Shown: in pieces, positions 37,651-45,235 of the stretch | Position numbering within the stretch: the stretch's first letter is position 1 | Layout of the letters: each line of letters starts with the position of its first letter | Assembly (NCBI GenBank): GCA_023229425.1 | Contig: JALNZG010000001.1 | Location: 1-64,000 of the forward strand | Length of the DNA: 64,000 nt | Source: Ignavibacteriaceae bacterium | Lineage (GTDB): Bacteria > Bacteroidota > Ignavibacteria > Ignavibacteriales > Ignavibacteriaceae | Direction: 5' to 3' | Translations under genes and position numbers: made by a program | Notes under the pieces: model-generated | Databases searched by the model: none | Told to the model about the DNA's origin: nothing | Seen by the model: the letters and a program-made list of their open reading frames with translations, nothing else

Positions 37651-39099
37651 TTGTTAGAAGGGCTGGAAGCTGTGGAGATTTCAAAATCAAGAATAAGTTC
37701 TGAAAATGATATTTTTAGATTGGATAGCCAATATTTCAAAAAGGAATATCTAAAGGAAGATTCTAACAGAAAAAGATTCAATAATAAATACCTTGGTCAG
37801 ATTGCTTTTATTACTGATGGACAACATGGCTATCATGAAGTTGATGAAAATTCACCGATTAGACATTTGACAGCAAAAAATGCAAAAGGTTGGTTTGCAA
37901 ATGATGTTGATGCAGATAGAATAGCAAAATGGGTTGATGATAATAATCTACGCTCTTCTTTAGAAAAAGATGATTTAATACTTTCGACACGAGGAACAGT
38001 AGGTCTTTGCGCTATTGTTGATTCTGATGTGTTACCTTCAAACATTGACCAAGATGTTGCTCGTATTAAAATTGAAAGTAATGTTATCTTACCTACTGTT
38101 GCATTATCTTATTTGAATTGCAAGGTTGGGCAAGATTGGTTAGAAAGAAACCAAACTGGTATGGTGCAACAAGGTATAGCATTATGGAGAGTCAGAGAAA
38201 TTCCATTACCAATTTTTTCAGATAAGTTTCAAAATGTTATTGATGGTATAATAAAAAATTCAAGAAAGTATAAAGACAATTCCAAACAAACTTACGCCGC
38301 CGCCGAAACCCTATTATTAGAAACTATTGGCTTAAACAACTTCGAACCCAGCACTGATCCTATAAATGTAAAAAACTTTAAAGAGTCGTTTTGGGCAACA
38401 GGCAGATTGGATGCAGAGTATTACCAAAAGAAATATGAAGATTATATAAAATTGATTTGTCGTTATCCTAATGGATATGAAGCTTTACAAATATTGTGTA
38501 ATCAAAAAGACAATAATTTTACGCCGGAAGACAAAACAGAATACAAATACATTGAATTAGCTGACATTGGAAAATCGGGAGAAATCAAAAGCTGTACAAT
38601 TGCGCAAGGTGCTGAACTGCCAACAAGGGCAAGGAGAAAGGTAAACACAAATGATGTAGTAGTTTCTTCAATTGAAGGCTCGTTAGATAGTTGTGCATTA
38701 GTAACAGAAGAATATAATAACGCGCTTTGTTCAACTGGATTTTATGTAATTAATTCAAAGAAAATAAATTCAGAAACACTTTTAGTTTTGTTCAAATCAG
38801 AACCAATGCAAAATATTCTCAAACAAAATTGTTCGGGAACAATTCTAACAGCGATTAATAAAACTGAATTTCAAAACATACATGTTCCTTTGATTGATAA
38901 ATCAATTCAAGAAATAATTAAGGATAAAATTTCTGAAAGCTTCAAACTAAAAAAACAATCCGAGCAACTTTTAGAAACAGCAAAACGAGCGGTTGAATTA
39001 GCTATTGAAAAGGACGAAAAAACCGCTATTGAATTTATTAAAAGGAGCAGCGTTGCCGTAAACGGTATCGCTGAACAAAAAAATCATCGTAAACGATGA
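37651..39099 (+). CDS. hsdS: type I restriction specificity subunit HsdS
   Basis: 482 aa if started at TTG 37651, which lacks a convincing ribosome binding site. The homologous-looking sequence continues upstream in frame (CPFNEAKYKALLEGLEAVE), suggesting the real product begins earlier, either by -1 frameshift from the methylase or by an unusual start. Two target-recognition halves are visible, about 15-215 and 245-430, each followed by helical spacer (KDNSKQTYAAAETLLLETIG and LKKQSEQLLETAKRAVELAI). These set the two half-sites of the DNA target. The stop codon lies inside a palindrome at 39083-39100. Confidence 0.85.
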   Translation: MLEGLEAVEISKSRISSENDIFRLDSQYFKKEYLKEDSNRKRFNNKYLGQIAFITDGQHGYHEVDENSPIRHLTAKNAKGWFANDVDADRIAKWVDDNNLRSSLEKDDLILSTRGTVGLCAIVDSDVLPSNIDQDVARIKIESNVILPTVALSYLNCKVGQDWLERNQTGMVQQGIALWRVREIPLPIFSDKFQNVIDGIIKNSRKYKDNSKQTYAAAETLLLETIGLNNFEPSTDPINVKNFKESFWATGRLDAEYYQKKYEDYIKLICRYPNGYEALQILCNQKDNNFTPEDKTEYKYIELADIGKSGEIKSCTIAQGAELPTRARRKVNTNDVVVSSIEGSLDSCALVTEEYNNALCSTGFYVINSKKINSETLLVLFKSEPMQNILKQNCSGTILTAINKTEFQNIHVPLIDKSIQEIIKDKISESFKLKKQSEQLLETAKRAVELAIEKDEKTAIEFIKRSSVAVNGIAEQKNHRKR

Positions 39100-39162
39100 T
39101 AGGGAAATTCATTCCGATTTATCGGGATTTGTTTGTGTAGCGTAAACCATTTATGGTTACGC
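39083..39162. repeat. three consecutive REP-like palindromes after hsdS
   Basis: ATCATCGT/ACGATGAT (39083-39100) spans the hsdS stop. ATTCCGAT/ATCGGGAT (39111-39128, one mismatch) and GCGTAAACCAT/ATGGTTACGC (39140-39162, one-base bulge) follow directly. The cluster could end transcription and marks the right edge of the restriction locus. It occupies most of the gap before the thioredoxin gene. Confidence 0.6.
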
Positions 39163-39193
39163 GGAATTTAAATTTCAACAAAAAGAACAAAAA

Positions 39194-40543
39194 ATGAAAA
39201 AACTATTTTTAGGATTTGTTTTCATATTTGCAACTACTTTCATTAATTCACAATCAATTGAAGTTACGGTTAAAGACATTGGTTTCTCGTTTGCAAAGAT
39301 TCAATCACTGCAAGGAGAGAAAGTTGCCGAGGTAGATTCGATTTCCACAAAAGAAAAAGATACTTACCGCTTTTCTTTTGATAAGAAAAAATATCATCAA
39401 GGATTTTACCGCCTCGCATTTCCCAACAACCGTTCATTAGATTTTCTTTTCGATGGAAATGATGTGAAGCTGCGAACACATGCAACTGCAATTTTAGATA
39501 GTATGGAAATCATTTCATCCGAAAGCAACCGGCTCTATTATTCTTTTGTCAAACTGAACAAAGCATACAAAACCAAAACTGATATATTACAACTGCTCCT
39601 TCTCCGCTATCCGAAAGATGATAGTTTTTATCAATCAGCGCAAAAGAAAATTAACCAAGTGCACGAAGAGTATTTGGAGTTTGTAACAGTCGCTTCGCAG
39701 AAAGAACCGAATTCATTTATTGCGAGATATATCCGCTCAGCAAGTCTGCCAACTGTTAATTTCAATTTATCTCCTGAACAGCAATTAACATTTCTTAAAG
39801 CTCACGCGCTTGATAATGTTGATTTTAATGACGCTGAGTTGATTTTCTCCGACGCATTTACCAACAAAACGATTGAGTACTTAACCTATTATCGCAATCC
39901 GCAACTGCCGAAAGAACTTCTTGAAAAGGAATTTATGAAAGGGATTGACTCGGTTGTAAGCCGTGCAAAAGTAAACACGATAGTCTATCAACATATTGTT
40001 GAATATTTGCTCGACGGTTTTAAGAAATTCGGTTTTGATAAAGTATTGGATTACATCGTGGACAACTATGTTATCAAAGATGATTTATGTTTGGATGAAA
40101 AGTTAGGAAATACAATTCAGCGAAGAATTGACCAGAATAAAAAACTTCCCGTCGGTGCGATCGCGCCAAATTTTGCTATTACTGATATTTCAGGTAAACC
40201 TTCTGAACTCTACAAGAGTAACAAAGAAAAAGTGCTGCTTGTTTTTTATGCAAGCTGGTGTCCGCATTGCAAAACCATGTTACCGCAGATAAGTGAACTA
40301 CAAAAAACGAAACGGAATTTTGAAGTAGTTGCAATTTCTCTGGATACAAACCGCGAAGAATGGAAGAACTTCATCGAACAAAATAATCTGAATTTTATTC
40401 ACCTCTCCGACTTAAAAGGCTGGGATGGTGATGCCGCTAAGGAATATTTCATCTACGCAACACCGACAATGTTTCTTCTTGACTCAGCAAAAAGAATAGT
40501 TGCAAAACCAATGACAGTTGAAGAATTAGGAATTACGAATTAG
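39194..40543 (+). CDS. TlpA-like periplasmic thioredoxin with DUF4369-like N-terminus
   Basis: 449 aa. Signal peptide about 1-19. Residues about 20-120 form a small beta domain like DUF4369, then a helical linker region, and a thioredoxin fold from about residue 315. The redox motif is WCPHC (Cys about 356 and 359), with VAISLDTNREEWKNF and a cis-Pro near YATPTMFLLD. It probably acts as a periplasmic thiol-disulfide reductase, for example in cytochrome c maturation or extracytoplasmic protein repair. The last residues EELGITN are encoded by a GAATTACGAATTAG repeat that also supplies the stop codon, so the C-terminus seems to have been fixed by a repeat. Confidence 0.85.
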   Translation: MKKLFLGFVFIFATTFINSQSIEVTVKDIGFSFAKIQSLQGEKVAEVDSISTKEKDTYRFSFDKKKYHQGFYRLAFPNNRSLDFLFDGNDVKLRTHATAILDSMEIISSESNRLYYSFVKLNKAYKTKTDILQLLLLRYPKDDSFYQSAQKKINQVHEEYLEFVTVASQKEPNSFIARYIRSASLPTVNFNLSPEQQLTFLKAHALDNVDFNDAELIFSDAFTNKTIEYLTYYRNPQLPKELLEKEFMKGIDSVVSRAKVNTIVYQHIVEYLLDGFKKFGFDKVLDYIVDNYVIKDDLCLDEKLGNTIQRRIDQNKKLPVGAIAPNFAITDISGKPSELYKSNKEKVLLVFYASWCPHCKTMLPQISELQKTKRNFEVVAISLDTNREEWKNFIEQNNLNFIHLSDLKGWDGDAAKEYFIYATPTMFLLDSAKRIVAKPMTVEELGITN

Positions 40544-40557
40544 GAATTAGGAATTTT
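40521..40557 (+). repeat. GAATTACGAATTAGGAATT simple repeat covering a gene end
   Basis: A run of GAATTA-type units starts inside the last codons of the thioredoxin gene, provides its TAG stop and continues into the intergenic region, ending in a T-run. The same unit is found in frame in two sorting domains at 50550-50585 and 53406-53440. Confidence 0.65.
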
Positions 40558-40559
40558 TT

Positions 40560-40582
40560 GCAACTTACACTATTTAAGTTGC
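40560..40582. terminator. short hairpin between convergent genes
   Basis: GCAACTT at 40560-40566 and AAGTTGC at 40576-40582 form a 7-bp stem with a 9-base loop, between the thioredoxin gene (plus) and the FmdB gene (minus). A T-run lies on its 5' side, which would follow the stem as A on the other strand. Terminator function is only a guess. Confidence 0.35.
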
Positions 40583-40660
40583 AGACTGCCGACTATTTGG
40601 CTCCGGCTTGACCGGCTTATGAGTAGGAGTTTTTTTGAATCGGAACATTCCGGTTTCTTA

Positions 40661-40912
40661 CTATTCGGTTTTTGCAATAGTCGGTTTTTCCACTTTTGCC
40701 GGTGCCGGGGTGGCTTTTTTAGCCGGAGGAGGGTTCTTATAGTCGGTTTGATAGAAGCCTGACCCTTTGAAAATTGGACCTGAACCGGCGCCGATCAAGC
40801 GTTTAATATTTCCGCCGCACTTAGGACATTCGGTTAAATATTTGTCTTTCATGGATTGAAATGTTTCAAAATTGTGATTGCATTCTAAGCACTTGTAATC
40901 GTAAGTCGGCAT
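40661..40912 (-). CDS. FmdB-family zinc ribbon protein
   Basis: 83 aa. It begins MPTYDYKCLECNHNFE, the hallmark of the FmdB/putative regulatory zinc ribbon family, with two CxxC pairs (C8/C11 and, about 20 residues on, CPKC). The GSGFYQTDYK motif follows and the tail is rich in Pro, Ala and Lys, probably disordered. Function is not established; the zinc ribbon suggests nucleic acid or protein binding. It is a single gene, convergent with the thioredoxin and divergent from the lipoprotein gene at 41010. Confidence 0.88.
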   Translation of the reverse strand: MPTYDYKCLECNHNFETFQSMKDKYLTECPKCGGNIKRLIGAGSGPIFKGSGFYQTDYKNPPPAKKATPAPAKVEKPTIAKTE

Positions 40913-40973
40913 CTTATAAAACCTTTATTGAAAAAAACTGCATTTAAATCTAACGAAAAACCAAAAATTTATC

Positions 40974-40981
40974 TAATTTTG
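40974..40981 (+). promoter_or_regulatory. possible Bacteroidota-type -7 box before lipoprotein gene
   Basis: TAATTTTG fits TAnnTTTG and lies 28 bases before the ATG at 41010. No convincing -33 partner was found, so confidence is low. Confidence 0.25.
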
Positions 40982-41009
40982 ATGTACGAAAATCTTTTAG
41001 GATCCTTTA

Positions 41010-41702
41010 ATGATACAACAGACACGTTCCCGTTTCATCTTCAGTAAATTTTTATTCTTTGGTGTAATGGCACTTTGGCTTGCGGGCTGTATTAATTATG
41101 AACAGGAAGTAAGTTTCAATCCCGATGGTTCCGGGGATATGAAAATCCATTATTGGATCAAAGCCGATACTTCAGGAGGAAATACGTTTTATGATCCGCT
41201 TGGAATTTTTAATGCGGATTCACTTCGTTCCGATTTTACTTCACCAAACATTAAAATTGAAAACATTACGGTCTCCAACGATACCGTTGACAGCACCTCG
41301 CACGCAACCATAGAGTTTAGTTTTACACATATTGATTCTCTAAACAACGTAAAACCTTTTGCCGAATACCATTTCTCAATGCAGGACGGAGCGGCAGGAC
41401 AGAAAATCTATTCTCAATTTATTCTTCCTATTGCAACAGGTTTTGGTTCAAATGATTCGACGGTTCAAGTTACCTATATTTACACATTCCCCGGCGAAAT
41501 TGTTACGCACAACGCAACACAGGTTGAAAAGAAAAAACTTATCTGGAAATATTCCCTTGCAGAAATTGGAAAAGGGAAAACAATTTCGGTTTCCTTCAGA
41601 CCGTATAAATTGAAAGAAACTCCCTATTGGATCTTCTTTTTAGCCGGTTTGGTATTAGCTGTTGTAGTCTTTTTCTTGTTTAGAAAGAAGAGAAGCTGGT
41701 AA
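41010..41702 (+). CDS. lipoprotein with C-terminal membrane anchor
   Basis: 230 aa. The signal peptide ends in lipobox LAGC near residue 26. The body is beta-rich (NYEQEVSFNPDGSGDMKIHYW and so on) and resembles small lipoproteins of Bacteroidota that carry a C-terminal transmembrane helix; here it is about residues 205-224 (YWIFFLAGLVLAVVVFFLF) followed by a basic tail RKKRSW. A lipid anchor plus a C-terminal helix in one short protein implies both ends are in the inner membrane, with the body in the periplasm. I do not recognise a specific function. Confidence 0.65.
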   Translation: MIQQTRSRFIFSKFLFFGVMALWLAGCINYEQEVSFNPDGSGDMKIHYWIKADTSGGNTFYDPLGIFNADSLRSDFTSPNIKIENITVSNDTVDSTSHATIEFSFTHIDSLNNVKPFAEYHFSMQDGAAGQKIYSQFILPIATGFGSNDSTVQVTYIYTFPGEIVTHNATQVEKKKLIWKYSLAEIGKGKTISVSFRPYKLKETPYWIFFLAGLVLAVVVFFLFRKKRSW

Positions 41703-41946
41703 ATAACTCTCTCAAAACGCAAACGAGTTAATTGCTGATATTATTTTATATTCTGATATTTTGAATAGAATATTATTGTTGAATTTGAAGTTCGAATAAT
41801 GAGCAAGGAATGATGAAGTTAGTTTCCTTCTAAATTCAACATTGCTTGTTCGAGATTCTTTATTCCCTTTGGGTTCCGTCTCTATCAGGTTTTGTAAAGA
41901 GTGCTGTGTAAGTTTTTGTTACCAATATCTTTATCCTTCAATTTTG

Positions 41947-41985
41947 CTTATTAATTTAATAAGAAAAGCTTATCAATTTAATAAG
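41947..41985 (+). promoter_or_regulatory. tandem 17-bp palindromes, probable operator pair
   Basis: CTTATTAATTTAATAAG (41947-41963) is a perfect palindrome around one central base. CTTATCAATTTAATAAG (41969-41985) is a second copy with one mismatch. Their centres are 22 bp apart, about two helical turns, so two dimers could bind the same DNA face. They lie about 170 bases upstream of the sugar porter. The regulator is not in the window. Confidence 0.55.
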
Positions 41986-42023
41986 CGATCGTCCTTAAAT
42001 ACAGTTAAACCATGCTAAAACCA

Positions 42024-42050
42024 GCCTAAAAACCGAACATTTTTTTAGGC
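42024..42050 (+). terminator. leader hairpin before sugar porter
   Basis: GCCTAAAAA (42024-42032) pairs perfectly with TTTTTAGGC (42042-42050) around a 9-base loop. It could act as an attenuator in the 5' leader of the transporter mRNA or as a leftover terminator; no T-run follows. Confidence 0.35.
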
Positions 42051-42154
42051 ATATTGTTTGTTCCAATTACCATTTGCTTTCTTAGATGAATAATTTTCTA
42101 ATCACGTTTTAGCATTTTATTTTATAAATTATAACACTCATTGAGGAGAACAGT

Positions 42155-43465
42155 ATGGCAGTATCAGCTCCGTTAAACACAAACGTAAAGACTTCCGGGA
42201 ACGGGCAGAATTACACTTTCGCATTAACTACATTAACATCACTCTTTTTTATGTGGGGTTTTCTAACCTGTTTAAATGATATTCTTATTCCTCATTTGAA
42301 ATCAGTTTTTGATCTCAATTATACTCAGGTAATGTTGATCCAATTCTGTTTCTTCTTTGCATACTTTGTAGTTTCTATTCCTTCCGGCAAGTTTATTGAA
42401 AAAATCGGCTATCAAAGAGGTATAGTTATTGGCTTAACAACAGCCGGAATAGGGACATTAATGTTTTATCCAGCCGCCGGCATGCGCTCCTATCCATTAT
42501 TTTTAGCTGCTCTGTTTGTGTTAGCTGCGGGAATCACCATTCTCCAGGTAGCTGCAAATCCTTACGTAGCAATTCTCGGAAAATCTAAAACTGCTTCTTC
42601 ACGGCTGAACTTAACACAGGCATTTAACTCGCTTGGGACAACTATCGCACCTTATTTTGGTTCGTTATTAATCCTTTCTGTCGTGGTTAAAACTGCCGAC
42701 GAAATGAAAGGGATGCTTCCTTCTGATGTTGAGACTTACAAAGCCGCTGAAGCCGCCGCTGTGCAAAATCCATATATCGGATTAGCCGCTGTTCTTTTTG
42801 TTATCGCTGCAATTTTCGCCTTCATTAAACTGCCAAAAATTGAAGCTGCGAGCGTTTCTTCTTCAGACGGAAGCGGAGCAAGTTATGATGAGAAACATAA
42901 AAGCGCCTGGGGTTATAAACATTTGGTTTTTGGTGCAATCGGAATTTTTGTTTACGTCGGCGCTGAAGTTTCTATTGGAAGTTTCCTAGTGAATTATTTA
43001 GGACAACCTTTTATTGCAGGTTTAAAAGAGGCTGAAGCCGGAAAGTATGTTTCATTCTATTGGGGCGGGGCAATGATAGGAAGATTCCTCGGTTCTTATG
43101 TCCAACGGATTGTTAAACCGGGAACAGTTCTTGGAGTAAATGCTTTTGTTGCCGCAACTTTGGTCATCGTTACGATGCTCACTACCGGTTCAATAGCAAT
43201 GTGGTCTGTATTAATAATCGGATTGTTTAACTCAATCATGTTCCCAACGATCTTTACACTTGCGATTGACGGATTGGGAAAACACACGGGTCAAGGAAGC
43301 GGTATTTTGTGCATGGCTATTGTCGGCGGAGCTATCATCCCTGTTATTCAAGGTGCAATTGCAGACAGCATCGGTATCCATCATGCTTTTATTCTTCCTG
43401 TTGTCTGTTATTTGTTTATCGCTTATTATGGATTTAAAGGGCACATTCCTTCTTACGCAAAGTAG
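42155..43465 (+). CDS. FucP/GluP-family sugar:proton symporter (MFS)
   Basis: 436 aa with twelve predicted membrane helices. It starts with the family signature MWGFLTCLNDILIPHLK near residue 32 and has SGKFIEKIGYQRG in loop 2-3 and QVAANPYVAILG with FNSLGTTIAPYFG, as in FucP/GluP glucose-galactose or fucose porters. A soluble loop lies between helices 6 and 7 (about 225-245). The downstream ROK kinase and GH3 beta-glucosidase suggest the substrate is glucose released from beta-glucosides. The ATG has GAGGAG eight bases upstream. Tandem palindromes upstream suggest transcriptional control. Confidence 0.88.
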   Translation: MAVSAPLNTNVKTSGNGQNYTFALTTLTSLFFMWGFLTCLNDILIPHLKSVFDLNYTQVMLIQFCFFFAYFVVSIPSGKFIEKIGYQRGIVIGLTTAGIGTLMFYPAAGMRSYPLFLAALFVLAAGITILQVAANPYVAILGKSKTASSRLNLTQAFNSLGTTIAPYFGSLLILSVVVKTADEMKGMLPSDVETYKAAEAAAVQNPYIGLAAVLFVIAAIFAFIKLPKIEAASVSSSDGSGASYDEKHKSAWGYKHLVFGAIGIFVYVGAEVSIGSFLVNYLGQPFIAGLKEAEAGKYVSFYWGGAMIGRFLGSYVQRIVKPGTVLGVNAFVAATLVIVTMLTTGSIAMWSVLIIGLFNSIMFPTIFTLAIDGLGKHTGQGSGILCMAIVGGAIIPVIQGAIADSIGIHHAFILPVVCYLFIAYYGFKGHIPSYAK

Positions 43466-43537
43466 GGAAGGAGAATAGAAGTAATAAAAATGGTTTTTGT
43501 TCTTAGGCGTAATTACAGTTTCTTTTTCTTAAAAAGT

Positions 43538-43566
43538 GATTAAGATTATGATTATGATTAAGAAAA
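43538..43566. repeat. left flanking GATTAAG repeat of four-helix-bundle gene
   Basis: A run of GATTAAG/GATTATG units begins at 43538 and ends in AAGAAAA. It is complementary to the CTTAATC run on the other side of the next gene (44028-44041), so the two bracket the gene as inverted repeats. Confidence 0.65.
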
Positions 43567-43606
43567 GGACATAGGGAAAGATTTAGATTTTAAGGAGACC
43601 CGGTAG

Positions 43607-44002
43607 ATGATTTATTTTGACCACGAAAAATTAAACGTTTATCAATTGTCTTTAAAATTTATTGCATGGCTTGAAACTATTTTACCGAAAATAGATAAAA
43701 CTTTATCTGTTAGAAATCAAATTGAAAGATCGTCAACTTCAATTCCGCTAAATATTGCTGTAGGTAATGGAAAATTTACGGTAAATGATAGATGTAAATA
43801 CTTCGATATTGCTCGTGGTTCAACATTAGAAACCGCCAGTTGTCTTGATGTCCTTTTCATCAAGAAAAAATTATCTGAAGAAGAAATTGATTATGGGAAA
43901 AGTATTCTTAAAGATATTGTTTCGATGCTCATTGGATTGATAAAAAGTAATTCAGATCGGTTGCACGAACCGGAAACTGAATATAAAATTAATAAGGAAT
44001 AA
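43607..44002 (+). CDS. four-helix-bundle protein (23S rRNA intervening-sequence / S23 family)
   Basis: 131 aa, the family's usual length. It has the classic pattern: an N-terminal DHEKLNVYQLSLKFIAW helix, RNQIERSSTSIPLNIAVGNGK, then DRCKYFDIARGSTLETASCLDVL and a C-terminal helix KSILKDIVSMLIGLIK. Members occur inside 23S rRNA intervening sequences, as Avd partners of diversity-generating retroelements, and as stand-alone genes; molecular role in the last case is unknown. No reverse transcriptase or rRNA is nearby. GGAG lies nine bases before the ATG. The gene sits between a sugar porter and a sugar kinase and is flanked by inverted TTAATC repeats, so it looks inserted. Confidence 0.88.
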   Translation: MIYFDHEKLNVYQLSLKFIAWLETILPKIDKTLSVRNQIERSSTSIPLNIAVGNGKFTVNDRCKYFDIARGSTLETASCLDVLFIKKKLSEEEIDYGKSILKDIVSMLIGLIKSNSDRLHEPETEYKINKE

Positions 44003-44027
44003 AAATTTTAATCTAAAACGTTCATTT

Positions 44028-44082
44028 TCTTAATCTTAATCTTACTGGTAATCATACTCTTTTTTCTCCCAAATGATTAAGA
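44028..44082. repeat. right flanking CTTAATC repeat of four-helix-bundle gene
   Basis: TCTTAATCTTAATC (44028-44041) is followed by a diverged unit and by GATTAAGA at 44075-44082, which can pair locally with the first part. With the 43538 repeat it forms the inverted bracket around the four-helix-bundle gene; it could also end that gene's transcript. Confidence 0.6.
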
Positions 44083-44121
44083 ATGGAATTCAAAATTGTT
44101 AGAAATGGAAATAAATTAATT

Positions 44122-45135
44122 ATGTCTAAGCTCAGTGTTTCTCTTGGTATTGATATTGGTGGAACGAATACGGTTTTTGGTTTTGTTGATAAGGAAGGCA
44201 AATGTGTTGCTGAATCTTCTATCCCGACAAACGCTTCTGAACCCGCCGAAAGATTGTTCGAACGCTTGTTCCCACAAGTGGATGCAGTATATCAAACCAT
44301 AGCAAAAAATTATTATCTGGTTGGGATAGGGATCGGCGCTCCGAACGCAAATTATTATACGGGAATGGTAGAACTTCCCCCAAATTTAAATTGGGAAATT
44401 GTTAATGTTCGGGAAATCGTGAAAAAATATTATGATATTCCCTCTGCGATTACCAACGATGCCAACGCCGCCGCACTTGGTGAAATGAAATTCGGCGCCG
44501 CTAAAGGAATGAAAGACTTTATCGTTATTACGCTTGGCACCGGACTTGGCAGCGGAATTGTTGCTAACGGAGAGTTGATTTACGGACACGACGGATTTGC
44601 CGGTGAAATAGGTCATGTTGTTGTTGTTGAAAATGGAAGGCAATGCGGATGCGGAAGAAAAGGATGTCTTGAAACTTATGCTTCAGCTACCGGAATAAGA
44701 AGAACCGTTTTTGAACTTAAATGTAACTCAAATGATGCCAGCCAATTGCGAAGCGTTCCCTTTGAAGAGGTAACTTCTAAAATGATCTATGAAGCTGCAG
44801 TGAACGGCGATAAAATAGCTCTTGCAGCATTCGCTTTTACGGGAGAAATTTTAGGCAAAGCTTTGGCGAATAGCGTCGCTTATACCAGTCCCGAAGCAAT
44901 TATTCTTTTCGGCGGACTTGCCTCTGCGGGCGATATTCTTTTTAAGCCGACACAAAAAGCAATGGAAGAGAACATGCTCAATATTTTCAAAAATAAAGTA
45001 AAACTCATTCCTTCTGCTTTGCACAACGGAAATACCGCCGTGCTCGGTGCTGCTGCATTAATTTGGAATGAACTTGAAAAGGGCAAAGGTCAATTAAATG
45101 AATTTGTTCCCATTGAAAATTGGGATGTTATGTAG
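44122..45135 (+). CDS. ROK-family sugar kinase, probable glucokinase
   Basis: About 337 aa from MSKLSVSLGIDIGGTN; an in-frame ATG at 44083 would add thirteen residues derived from repeat sequence and is less likely. The ATP motif DIGGTNTVFGFVD, the substrate motif with EIGHVVV near the catalytic region, NDANAAALGE, and the ROK zinc motif CGCGRKGCLE are all present. It should phosphorylate glucose or a related hexose in the cytoplasm. Lack of an N-terminal helix-turn-helix rules out a NagC/Mlc-type repressor. It fits with the porter upstream and the beta-glucosidase downstream. Confidence 0.88.
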   Translation: MSKLSVSLGIDIGGTNTVFGFVDKEGKCVAESSIPTNASEPAERLFERLFPQVDAVYQTIAKNYYLVGIGIGAPNANYYTGMVELPPNLNWEIVNVREIVKKYYDIPSAITNDANAAALGEMKFGAAKGMKDFIVITLGTGLGSGIVANGELIYGHDGFAGEIGHVVVVENGRQCGCGRKGCLETYASATGIRRTVFELKCNSNDASQLRSVPFEEVTSKMIYEAAVNGDKIALAAFAFTGEILGKALANSVAYTSPEAIILFGGLASAGDILFKPTQKAMEENMLNIFKNKVKLIPSALHNGNTAVLGAAALIWNELEKGKGQLNEFVPIENWDVM

Positions 45136-45179
45136 GCACTGTTAAGTTACAGTACACAGAATTAAAGGATGATTCTTGC

Positions 45180-45235
45180 TCTTAATCTTAATCTGTTCTA
45201 ATCAATAAAAAACGATTAAGATTAAGAAATTTTTT
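45180..45235 (+). terminator. rho-independent-like terminator built from TTAATC repeat
   Basis: TCTTAATCTTAATC (45180-45193) pairs perfectly with GATTAAGATTAAGA (45214-45227) around a 20-base loop, and six T follow at 45230-45235. It stands 45 bases after the ROK kinase stop. The stem is AT-rich, so terminator strength is uncertain, but the arrangement is right. Confidence 0.55.

Larger units (their letters stand above)
41703..42154 (+). other. 452-base regulatory-looking intergenic region
   Basis: No gene is evident. The region is very AT-rich. It holds a diverged inverted repeat (TTGAATTTGAAG near 41780 and CTTCTAAATTCAA near 41828), a tandem pair of 17-bp palindromes (41947-41985), and a hairpin GCCTAAAAA/TTTTTAGGC (42024-42050). 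These precede the sugar transporter gene and probably control it. Confidence 0.5.

Noticed and set aside
43607..44002. Diversity-generating retroelement (Avd-like accessory protein)
   Set aside because: The protein shares the four-helix-bundle fold, but no reverse transcriptase, template or variable repeat is visible in the window.
44083..44121. Upstream ATG of the ROK kinase adding thirteen residues
   Set aside because: This stretch begins within the GATTAAG repeat and has no ribosome binding site; ROK proteins normally start just before the GIDIGGTN motif.
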